Below, piece by piece: positions 54,852 to 63,800 of a stretch of DNA of 64,000 bases. Made by a program: the position numbers and the translations under genes. Positions within the stretch are counted from its first letter, which is position 1. Every line of letters starts with the position of its first letter. The DNA is from Variovorax sp. V93 (GTDB taxonomy: Bacteria > Pseudomonadota > Gammaproteobacteria > Burkholderiales > Burkholderiaceae_C), in NCBI RefSeq assembly GCF_041154485.1, contig NZ_AP028669.1, positions 5,187,001-5,251,000 on the forward strand. Reading direction: 5' to 3'. The notes below the pieces were generated by a model. The model saw only the letters and a program-made list of their open reading frames with translations, made no database searches and was not told the origin of the DNA.

Positions 54852-57200
54852 CTAGTTCAGCAGGCGCTCCGGATTCGCGTCGAGCTTCGCCAGCGCCTCG
54901 CGCGTGGCGCGCACCGTGAGCGTTTCCTCTTCGGCCGGCACCAGCAGGCCGGCCTGCAGGTAGTTGGCCAGCCGGCCGACCTGGATCAGGAAGCTGCGGC
55001 CGTCGGCCGAGGCGAACAGGTGCAGCTGCTTGCGGTCGCTGCGCCAGACGAACTGCACCTGGCTCACGCGGTCGTTGTGGTCGAGCATGAACCAGTTGCC
55101 GACCTCCAGTTCGTGGGCCCACGCGAGCATGTCTTCGGCCGGAACGCCGCCCATGGTGTCGGCCACGACCTCGATCGAGGCCGCATCCACGCCCAGCAGC
55201 AGTTCGATGCTGTTCGCATCGAGCGGCAGGCTGGAGGCGCCGCCGTCGTCGCTGACGAAATCTTCCAGGTGCGCGAGGCGCTCGGCCATGGCCTCGATCT
55301 TGGCCGCGGGAATGGCTTCGGTCTTCGACAGGAAGGCGTCGGACAGGGTGGCGCCGATGGCCTTGATGTGGGCCTCCTGCGGCTCGTCGATGATGCCCAG
55401 CAGGTTCATGCCCAGGCGCAGGCGCTGCAGCAGCTGCGGCAGGTCCTGGATCACGCGGGCGCGGTCGGCGCGGTTGGGCTTGGCGCTGGCCGCCCACACG
55501 AGCTCGGAGGCCACGCGCTTGAGCATCACCGTCTGCTCGCCCTGCGCGCCGTAGCGCAGCGCGGCAATCGCCAGCACCTCGGCCCAGACCTTGAAGAGAA
55601 ACTCGCGGATCTCCTCGCGCACCGGCATGTCGTTGAGCATCTTGCGCAGCTCGATGGTGTACTGGATCGCCATCGTTTCCTTCTGCTCGACCTGCTGCGC
55701 CACGCTCATAACGCGCTGGGTGGCGTCGCTTTGCGTGAGATAGCGGTTGAGGAAGGCGACGAACTCGTCGAACACCAGCTTGAAGACGCGCTGGCCGGTT
55801 TCGGGATACTGCTCGATCACCTGCACCACGCGGCGGATCTCGCCCTCGAGCGCACTGCCCGAGATGGCGGCGGCATCGAAGCCCATCACGCAGGAGCCCA
55901 TGCGGTCGATCAGCATGCGCGCGGGGTGCTGCAGCGTGCCGAAGAACTCGGGCTCGGCAATGGCCACGCGCAGCACCGGCATCTGCAGGCGGGCAAACCA
56001 CACGCGCGCCGAGAAAGGAATGCGCTCCTCGGCGAGGATGGCCTGGAACATGAGCGCCACGATCTCGACCGTGGCCTTGTCGGCGGTGGTGGGCGCCCTT
56101 TTCTTGAGCTCGGTGCTGCGCCGCCGGAGGTCGACCGCGGTCTGCTGGATCAGGGTGGCCTGCTCCGCGGAGCCCGGCACCGAACCCTGCATGTACTGCG
56201 AGGCAGCCACCCGGTAGGCGGCCTCGGCTTCGGCGATCGCGCCGACAAAGGTCCGGGAGACGGCGCGGGCGCCCCCGGCGCCGGTCGCACCGGCGACGGC
56301 CGCATGGCCGTCCATTCCCGTCGTCGTCATCGAGGGCGAAGGCGAGGCCGGCGGCTCCGCGCCGATGCGAGCGGCGACGAAGCGCTTGAGGCTCAGGAGC
56401 GCCGTCTGCGCGCGCTGGCGGGCGACCATCAACGGCGAGCCGCCCGTGGTGAAGGCCGGCGCGGCGCCCGGGCGCTGCATGGCGCCGCCGGCGTAGGGCG
56501 ATGCCGGCATCGTCGCCGGCCCGGTGGGACTGACGCTGCCGGTGCTGCTGCCGGTGCGGCGGACAAAGCTCTTGAGATCGATTTCGGGCATCACGCCCCG
56601 GGAGACCAGGAAGGCGTTGGCGTCTTCGTAGGCCTTGACGACCACGCCGACGAGCTGCTGCTGCACGGTGTCCTGCACGCGGGCCCAGAGCGCGCGGCTC
56701 AGGCCGGCCGCCAGCCACTGGTCCACCAGCAGCCGGGCCAGCGTTTCGGGCCTGAGCACGTCGTGGGCGTCGAGTTCTGCGGTGCCTTCCAGGAACTGGA
56801 TGCGCAGCCGCAGGTCGCTGAGTTCGAAGCTGGCCTTGTCGTGGATCAGCTGCGCGAGGCGCGACGACAGGATGCTGCTCTCCATGGCATCGTCGCCGAT
56901 GAGTTCGAGCCGCAGCTTCGCGGCGGGCGCGGCGGGCGCCGCACCCGCTGTAGCGTCCACCGACTTGCGCCAGCCCGCCTGCGCGAGCGACACCCATTGC
57001 GAGGCCTGGCCCTGGAACGCCACGAAGTCGTCGCGGCTCTCCTGCATGGCGCGCGCACTGCCGATTTCCGAGGCCTGCTGCGTCAGGCGGTCCCGTATCG
57101 CCTGCGCCAGCGGGACGATGACGCCCTCGGTGGCACGGACGAAGCGCTCACGCGTCTCGTGTGCGAGTTGCAGGGAGGAAGCGGACCGCGCGGTGCTCAT
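54852..57200 (-). CDS. DUF1631 family protein
   Basis: This 782-residue cytosolic protein is almost wholly helical and matches what I know as DUF1631. It has no signal peptide. Notable blocks are MPEIDLKSFVRRTGSSTGS, ARVWFARLQMPVLRVAIAEP, GTLQHPARMLIDRMGSCVMG and the C-terminal LAWAHELEVGNWFMLDHND with RKQLHLFASADGRSFLIQ, a PilZ-like ending. Members are sometimes misnamed thymidine phosphorylase. The function is unknown; the PilZ-like tail hints at cyclic-di-GMP signalling, which is inference. It has its own leader and is not coupled to secF downstream. Confidence 0.85.
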   Translation of the reverse strand: MSTARSASSLQLAHETRERFVRATEGVIVPLAQAIRDRLTQQASEIGSARAMQESRDDFVAFQGQASQWVSLAQAGWRKSVDATAGAAPAAPAAKLRLELIGDDAMESSILSSRLAQLIHDKASFELSDLRLRIQFLEGTAELDAHDVLRPETLARLLVDQWLAAGLSRALWARVQDTVQQQLVGVVVKAYEDANAFLVSRGVMPEIDLKSFVRRTGSSTGSVSPTGPATMPASPYAGGAMQRPGAAPAFTTGGSPLMVARQRAQTALLSLKRFVAARIGAEPPASPSPSMTTTGMDGHAAVAGATGAGGARAVSRTFVGAIAEAEAAYRVAASQYMQGSVPGSAEQATLIQQTAVDLRRRSTELKKRAPTTADKATVEIVALMFQAILAEERIPFSARVWFARLQMPVLRVAIAEPEFFGTLQHPARMLIDRMGSCVMGFDAAAISGSALEGEIRRVVQVIEQYPETGQRVFKLVFDEFVAFLNRYLTQSDATQRVMSVAQQVEQKETMAIQYTIELRKMLNDMPVREEIREFLFKVWAEVLAIAALRYGAQGEQTVMLKRVASELVWAASAKPNRADRARVIQDLPQLLQRLRLGMNLLGIIDEPQEAHIKAIGATLSDAFLSKTEAIPAAKIEAMAERLAHLEDFVSDDGGASSLPLDANSIELLLGVDAASIEVVADTMGGVPAEDMLAWAHELEVGNWFMLDHNDRVSQVQFVWRSDRKQLHLFASADGRSFLIQVGRLANYLQAGLLVPAEEETLTVRATREALAKLDANPERLLN

Positions 57201-57340
57201 TGAAGGATCAGAAAGGCCAACGGGACTCTATTTTTCGGCGAAAGCCGAGAGCTTGCATCGGCAAGCGCCACCGCACAAGTGTGCATCACCTGCGGCATGG
57301 TTGCGGGCTTGCGCGGTGCGGTCCCCTTGATCCGGCGCAA

Positions 57341-58300
57341 TCAGACCACGGCGCCGGCGTTCGGGTCGTCCTCGGAGCCGCCGTCGCGCTTGGTCGGGCC
57401 GCCCTTGATCAGGTCTTCGCGCTTGATGCCCAGCCACATGGCAATGGCCGCCGCCACGAAGCAGGACGAGTAGATGCCAAAGCAGATGCCGATGGTCAGC
57501 GCCAGCGCAAAGTAGTGCAGCGTCGGGCCGCCGAAGAAGAACATCGAGAGCACCACCAGCTGCGTCGAGCCGTGCGTGATGATGGTGCGGCTGATGGTCG
57601 AGGTGATCGCGTTGTCGATGATCTCGACGGTGTTCATCTTGCGGTAGCGCCGGAAGTTCTCGCGCACCCGGTCGAAGATCACGACCGACTCGTTGACCGA
57701 ATAGCCCAGCACCGCCAGCACCGCCGCCAGCACCGCGAGCGAGAACTCCCACTGGAAGAAGGCGAAGAAGCCCAGGATGATGACCACGTCGTGCAGGTTG
57801 GCGAGCACGGTGGCAAGCGCAAACTTCCATTCGAAGCGGATCGCCAGGTAGATCATGATGCCCACCACCACCATGCCCAGCGCCTTGAGCCCGTTGGTGG
57901 TGAGCTCCTCACCGACCTGCGGGCCGACCACCTCGATGCCGCGCTGCGTGGCCGAGGGATCGACCGTCTTGAGCGCCTGCATCACCTGTGCGCTCTGCTG
58001 GTCGGAGTTCATGCCCTTTTGCGCCGGCAGGCGGATCTGCACGTCGCGCGAGGTGCCGTAGCTTTGCACCTGCACGTCGGGGTAGCCGAGCTTGCCGATG
58101 GCCTCGCGCACCTTGCCGATGTCGGCCGACTGCTGGTAGGCCACCTCCATCACGGTGCCGCCCGTGAACTCCACCGACAGGTGCAGCCCGCGGTGCAGCA
58201 GGAAGAACACCGCCAGCGCGAAGGTGACGAAGGAGATGATGTTCAGCACCAGCGCGTGGCGCATGAACGGGATGGTCTTGTGGATGCGGAAGAATTCCAT
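57341..58300 (-). CDS. secF: Protein translocase subunit SecF
   Basis: SecF works with SecD and YajC in proton-driven export through SecYEG. The 319-residue protein has six membrane helices, a periplasmic loop after HLSVEFTGGTVMEVAY, the conserved GYSVNESVVIFDRVRENFR, and TIITHGSTQLVVLSMFFFGG. The start at 58300 gives MEFFRIHKTIPFMRHA. It follows secD by 18 bases on the same strand. The acidic tail (KRDGGSEDDPNAGAVV) is normal. Confidence 0.96.
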   Translation of the reverse strand: MEFFRIHKTIPFMRHALVLNIISFVTFALAVFFLLHRGLHLSVEFTGGTVMEVAYQQSADIGKVREAIGKLGYPDVQVQSYGTSRDVQIRLPAQKGMNSDQQSAQVMQALKTVDPSATQRGIEVVGPQVGEELTTNGLKALGMVVVGIMIYLAIRFEWKFALATVLANLHDVVIILGFFAFFQWEFSLAVLAAVLAVLGYSVNESVVIFDRVRENFRRYRKMNTVEIIDNAITSTISRTIITHGSTQLVVLSMFFFGGPTLHYFALALTIGICFGIYSSCFVAAAIAMWLGIKREDLIKGGPTKRDGGSEDDPNAGAVV

Positions 58301-58318
58301 GGCGCTTGTCCTTGACCT

Positions 58319-60202
58319 TTACTTGCCTTCAGCCACGGCCGTGCCGTCGGTCTTGGGGCGCCAGACCGTGCCGATCGACACCGTCTTGAGCTTCTTCTTC
58401 TGGCCGTACCAGAAGTTCACGAGGCCGCGCGAGAAGAACACGGCCGAGAACATCGAGGTGACGATGCCGATGCAGTGCACCACCGCGAAGCCGCGCACCG
58501 GCCCCGAGCCGAAGGCCAGCAGCGCGATGCCCGCGATCAGCGTGGTCACGTTGGAGTCGAGGATCGTGCCCCAGGCGCGGTCGTAGCCGGCGTGGATGGC
58601 CGCCTGCGGCGAGGCGCCGTTGCGCAGCTCCTCGCGCACGCGCTCGTTGATCAGCACGTTGGAGTCGATGGCCACGCCGATGGCCAGCGCCATGGCCGCG
58701 ATGCCGGGCAGCGTGAGCGTGGCCTGCAGCATCGAGAGAATGGCGACCAGCAGCATCAGGTTGACGGCCAGCGCAATCGACGAGAACAGGCCGAACAGCG
58801 CGTAGTAGGCGCACATGAACACCATGATGGCCAGGAAGCCATACATCACGCTCTTGAAGCCCTTCTCGATGTTGTCGGCGCCCAGGCTCGGGCCGATGGT
58901 GCGTTCCTGGATGATTTCCATCGGCGCGGCCAGCGAGCCGGCGCGCAGCAGCAGCGCGAGGTCGTTGGCCTCGACCACGGTCATCGAGCCGGAAATCTGG
59001 AAGCGGTTGCCGAGCTCGCCATTGATCGACGGGGCCGTGAGCACTTCGCCCTTGCCCTTCTCGAAGATCAGCATGGCCATGCGCTTCTTGTAGTTCTCGC
59101 GGCTCACGTCGCGCATGATCCGGCCGCCCTTGGCGTCCATGGTCAGGTCGACCTTGGGCTGGTTGCTCTGCTGGTCGAAGCCGGGCTGCGCGTCGGTGAG
59201 GTTCTCGCCGGTGACGAGCACCTGCTTCTTCACGATCACCGGGCGGCCGTTGCGTTCGAGGAATTTCTCGGAGCCGAAGGGCACCGGTCCGCCGCTCAGC
59301 TCGGCCGCGCGGCCTTCGGCGCTTTCGTCGACCAGGCGCATCTCGAGCGTGGCGGTGCGCCCCAGGATGTCCTTGGCCTTGGCCGTGTCCTGCACGCCGG
59401 GCAGCTGCACCACGATGCGGTCCAGGCCCGACTGCTGGATCACCGGCTCGGCCACGCCGAGTTCGTTGATCCGGTTGTGCAGCGTGGTGATGTTCTGCTT
59501 GAGCGCCGCGTCCTGGAGCCGGCGCGCGGCTTCGGGCTTGATGGTGGCCACGAGGCGCCAGTTGCTGCCGTCCTGGCTGTCGGTGGTGGCGAGGTCCTGG
59601 AACTGGTCCTGGATCAGGCGCTTGGCCGCTTCGAGCGCGGCCGCGTCGCGGAACAGGACCTCGATGGTTTGGCCGTTGCGGCTCACCGAGGTGCCGCGGA
59701 TGCCCTTGTCGCGGAAAGTGGTGCGCAGGTCGCTCGCGAAGGATTCGGCCTTTTTGTCGATGGCGCCCTTCATGTCGACCTGCAGCAGGAAGTCGACGCC
59801 GCCGCGCAGGTCCAGGCCCAGGTACATCGGGAACGCATGCAGCGACGTGAGCCAGGCCGGCGAACGCGAGACCAGGTTCAGCGCCACCACGTAGGGCGGA
59901 TCGGCCGGATCGGGCACCAGCGTGCGCTGCAGGGTGTCGCGCGCCTTGAGCTGCTCGTCGGGCGTGGCGAAGCGCGCGCGCAGCGAGCCGGCCTCGAGCG
60001 TGAGCAGGTCGGGCGCGAGCCCGGCGGCCTTGAGCGCCTCCTCGACCCGGCTCCGGGTGGCCGCATCGACCTTGACGGTGGACTTGGCCGCGGACACCTG
60101 CACGGCAGGCGCCTCGCCGAAGAAGTTCGGCAGGGAATAGATCAACCCCACAAGCAGCACGATCACGATGATCGCGTACTTCCAGACCGGATAACGGTTC
60201 AT
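58319..60202 (-). CDS. secD: Protein translocase subunit SecD
   Basis: The 627-residue partner of SecF has an N-terminal helix (KYAIIVIVLLVGLIYSLPNF), a large periplasmic P1 region opened by GLDLRGGVDFLLQVD, and five further helices. IAAMALAIGVAIDSNVLINE and NVTTLIAGIALLAFGSGPVR are the conserved motifs of helices 4-6. The start at 60202 (MNRYPVWKYA) is the usual one. It lies 90 bases after yajC. The queA-tgt pair that often heads this operon is 45 kb away on the other strand. Confidence 0.97.
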   Translation of the reverse strand: MNRYPVWKYAIIVIVLLVGLIYSLPNFFGEAPAVQVSAAKSTVKVDAATRSRVEEALKAAGLAPDLLTLEAGSLRARFATPDEQLKARDTLQRTLVPDPADPPYVVALNLVSRSPAWLTSLHAFPMYLGLDLRGGVDFLLQVDMKGAIDKKAESFASDLRTTFRDKGIRGTSVSRNGQTIEVLFRDAAALEAAKRLIQDQFQDLATTDSQDGSNWRLVATIKPEAARRLQDAALKQNITTLHNRINELGVAEPVIQQSGLDRIVVQLPGVQDTAKAKDILGRTATLEMRLVDESAEGRAAELSGGPVPFGSEKFLERNGRPVIVKKQVLVTGENLTDAQPGFDQQSNQPKVDLTMDAKGGRIMRDVSRENYKKRMAMLIFEKGKGEVLTAPSINGELGNRFQISGSMTVVEANDLALLLRAGSLAAPMEIIQERTIGPSLGADNIEKGFKSVMYGFLAIMVFMCAYYALFGLFSSIALAVNLMLLVAILSMLQATLTLPGIAAMALAIGVAIDSNVLINERVREELRNGASPQAAIHAGYDRAWGTILDSNVTTLIAGIALLAFGSGPVRGFAVVHCIGIVTSMFSAVFFSRGLVNFWYGQKKKLKTVSIGTVWRPKTDGTAVAEGK

Positions 60203-60292
60203 GAGAAAGCGCTTTTCAGAAACAGGACACCGGCGTAACTTGAGGCCATGCGCCACGAAGCGCAAGGCCGAGCCGCGCGTTGATTGCTGGGC

Positions 60293-60628
60293 TTACTGCT
60301 TGACGGCGCCCTTGGGCAGGACCTGGACCACAGCGCTGCGCTGGATCTTGATCTCCACGCCATTGGCGATTTCGAGGCCGAGGTACTGGTCGCCGAGCGA
60401 AGTGATCTTGCCGAGCACGCCGCCGGCGGTGGCCACTTCGTCGCCCTTGGCCAGCGCCTCGATCATGGCGCGGGCTTCCTTCTGGCGCTTCATTTGCGGG
60501 CGGATCATCACGAAATACAGCACCACGAACATCAGCACCAGGGGCAGCATGCTGCCCAGCGAGGACAGCATGTCGCCACCGCCGGAAGCTGCGGGTGCGG
60601 TCTGGGCGAAAGCAGAGGAAATGAACAA
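60293..60628 (-). CDS. yajC: Preprotein translocase subunit YajC
   Basis: YajC is the small membrane partner of SecDF. The TTG start at 60628 is preceded by GGAGA at good spacing and gives 111 residues beginning MFISSAFAQTA, a typical YajC N-terminus. One helix (LPLVLMFVVLYFVMIRPQMK) and the conserved cytoplasmic KRQKEARAMIEALAKGDEVA and GVLGKITSLGDQYLGLEI follow. A longer upstream frame has no ribosome site. It heads yajC-secD-secF. Confidence 0.95.
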   Translation of the reverse strand: MFISSAFAQTAPAASGGGDMLSSLGSMLPLVLMFVVLYFVMIRPQMKRQKEARAMIEALAKGDEVATAGGVLGKITSLGDQYLGLEIANGVEIKIQRSAVVQVLPKGAVKQ

Positions 60629-60770
60629 GAGAGTCTCCAGCAGAGAGAAGAGAGGAATGTCAGAAGCGCGGACCGGGCCCGCGGTTCCGCGGCCCCGGGG
60701 AAAAGGCCGCGAGTCAGAGCTTGAGGCGGCCTCGGCCGCGCGCAGCAGCGGGCATTGTATTCGTGGCAAT

Positions 60771-60809
60771 GCCCCGCTCCGCGCGCTTATCCGGCGCGCG
60801 GAGCGGGGC
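60771..60809. terminator. 16-bp inverted repeat after the oxidoreductase gene
   Basis: Perfect 16-bp arms (60771-60786 and 60794-60809) flank a 7-base loop, 80 bases past the stop of the minus-strand oxidoreductase gene. No T-run follows on that strand, and only TTT on the other, so termination would be factor-assisted. It lies between that gene and yajC. Confidence 0.45.
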
Positions 60810-60889
60810 TTTCCACGGGCTCCGGTCGCTATCTTTTCAGAAGCAAACGCCCGAGGCGGGGGGCCGCCGGGGCGCGCCCCGCGCCGGAA

Positions 60890-63800
60890 TCACGCGGCGG
60901 CGCGCTGCGCCTGCTGCGGATGGCGCCACTTGGCGAGCAGCTCGCTCCAGCGGGTGCGGGCCGCGGCAAGGTTGCGCTCCTTCACGTGGCCGTAGCCGCG
61001 GATCTGCTCGGGCAGGCTCGCGATCTCCAGCGCCAGCGCATGGTTCTCGGCGCGAAGGCCGGCCATCACTTCCTCGATGCTCGCGCGGTACTCGGCGATG
61101 AGTGCGCGCTCGGTCCTGCGCTCTTCGGTGCGCCCGAAGATGTCCAGGGCCGTGCCGCGCAGGCCCTTGAGCCGGGCCAGCAGCCTGAAGCCGGCGAGCA
61201 TCCAGGGGCCGAACTTCTGCTTCTGCAGCTGGCCCTTGGCGTTCTTCCTGGCGATGATGGGCGGCGCGAGGTGGTAGTTGAGCTTGAAGTCGCCCTCGAA
61301 CATGCCCTCGACGCGGTCGAGGAACGAACGGTCGGCGTGCAGCCGCGCCACCTCGTACTCGTCCTTGTAGGCCATGAGCTTGAACAGGTAGCGCGCCACC
61401 GTTTCGGCCAGCGCGGTCTTGCCAAGCGCCGATTCGGCCTGCCGGACCTTGTCCACGAACTGCCGGTATTCCTCGGCATAGGCCGCGTTCTGGTAGCCCG
61501 TGAGGAATTCGACCCGGCGCGCCACCAGGCTTTCGACGGTCTCGCGCTTCTTGAACTCGATCACCTGGCCCGGGCGCAGGCGCTTTTGCAGCTCGTCCGG
61601 ATGGACGGCCGCCTGGCGGCCCCATGCGAAGGCGGTCTTGTTGTTCTCGACCGCCACCGCGTTGAGCTCGATGGCGCGCAGCAGCGACTCGAGCGCCAGC
61701 GGAATCCAGCCCTTTTGCCAGGCAAAGCCCAGCAGCATCGGGTTGGCATAGAGGCTGTCACCCATCAGCGTGGTGGCCGCGGCATCGGCATCGAAGGTGC
61801 CGAGCGCGTCGGTGCCCACGGCGCGCGCGATCTGGCTGGCGCAGTCGTCCTGCGGGTTCACCCAGTTGGCGTTGCGCACGAAGGCGGCCGTGGGCGTGCT
61901 GTGCGTGTTGAGCGCGACGTGCGTGCGCCCTTCGCGCATGCGCGCCAGGGTTTCGGCGTTGACGGCCACCAGCGGATCGGCCGCCAGAATGAGGTCGGCC
62001 GCGGCGGTGCCCACGCGCGTGGTGCGGATCGCCTCCTGCGACTGGCCGATCAACGCATGGCTCCAGGTGGCGCCGCCCTTTTGGGCGAGGCCGGCCGCGT
62101 CCTGCGTGACGATGCCCTTGCCCTCGATGTGCGCCGCCATGCCCAGCAGCTGGCCGATGGTGATGACGCCCGTGCCGCCGACGCCGGCCACCACGATGCC
62201 CCACACCTGGTCCTGCGCCAGCACCGGCACGGCCGGCTCGGGCAGCGGGCCGAGTGCGAGCGGCGAATCGGCCTTGTCCCGGGCCTTCTTCTTGAGCTGC
62301 CCACCCTCGACCGTGACGAAGCTGGGGCAGAAGCCCTTGAGGCAGCTCATGTCCTTGTTGCAGCTGCTCTGGTTGATGGTGCGCTTGCGGCCGAACTCGG
62401 TTTCCAGCGGCTCGACCGACAGGCAGTTGCTCTGCACGCTGCAGTCGCCGCAGCCTTCGCAGACCAGCTCGTTGATGACCACGCGCTTGGCCGGATCGAC
62501 GGCCGTGCCCCGCTTGCGGCGGCGGCGCTTCTCGGTGGCGCAGGTCTGGTCGTAGATGATGGCGGTGGTGCCGGCGATCTGGCGGAATTCGCGCTGGACC
62601 TCGTCGAGCAGGTCGCGATGCTTGACCGCCACATGGTCGCCCGGGATGTTCACGCCCTCGTACTTCTCGGGCTCGTCGGTCACGATGACGACCTTCTTGG
62701 CGCCCTCGGCATGCAGGCTCTCGGCGATCTGCAGCACCGAGTGGCCCTCGGGCCGCTCGCCGACCTGCTGGCCGCCGGTCATGGCCACGGCATCGTTGTA
62801 GAGGATCTTGTAGGTGATGTTCACGCCGGCCGCGATGCTCTGGCGGATCGCGAGCAGGCCGCTGTGGAAGTAGGTGCCGTCGCCCAGGTTCGCAAAGATG
62901 TGCTGGTCGGTGGTGAAAGGCTGCTGGCCGACCCACGGCACGCCCTCGCCGCCCATCTGCGTGAAGCCGATGGTGGAGCGGTCCATCCAGGTGGCCATGA
63001 AGTGGCAGCCGATGCCGCCCATCGCGCGCGAGCCCTCGGGCACCACGGTGCTGGTGTTGTGCGGGCAGCCCGAGCAGAACCAGGGCTGGCGGTCGGCGCC
63101 CTGCACGCCGCCCACCTTGAGCACTTCCATCGAGCGCTCCTTGGCTTCGAGGATGGCCATCTGGGCGTCGATGCGCGCGCGCATGTCTGCGCCGGCCTGC
63201 TCCAGGATGCCGAGCTTGCGCAGGCGCTGCGCAATCGCCTTGGCGATCAGCGCCGGGTTCAGGTCGGCGTTGGCGCGCAGCAGCGTGTTGGCGGTGGGGT
63301 TGGGCATGGCCCATTCGCCGCCGGAGAAATCGCCGTCGAGCTCGTTGAACTTGCCGAGCACGGTGGGGCGCACGTCGGCGCGCCAGTTGTAGAGCTCTTC
63401 CTTCAGCTGGTATTCGATGACCTGGCGCTTTTCTTCGACCACCAGGATCTCCTGCAGGCCGGTGGCGAAGTCGCGCGTGAGCTGCGCCTCCAGCGGCCAC
63501 ACCACGCCCACCTTGTGCAGCCGGATGCCCAGCTGGCGGCAGGTGGCGTCGTCCAGGCCCAGGTCGATCAGGGCCTGGCGGGTGTCGTTGTAGGCCTTGC
63601 CGCTGGCCATGATGCCGAAGCGGTCGTTCGGGCCTTCGATCACGTTGTGGTTCAGCCGGTTGGCGCGGATGTAGGCGAGCGCGGCATACCACTTGTAGTG
63701 CATGAGGCGCGCTTCCTGCTCGAGCGCGTGGTCGGGCCAGCGGATGTGCAGGCCGCCGGGCGGCATCTGGAAATCGGTGGGAATGACGATCTCGACGCGG

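Noticed and set aside
58475..60238. Long plus-strand open frame opposite secD
   Set aside because: Antisense to a complete secD; composition is that of a GC-bias shadow.
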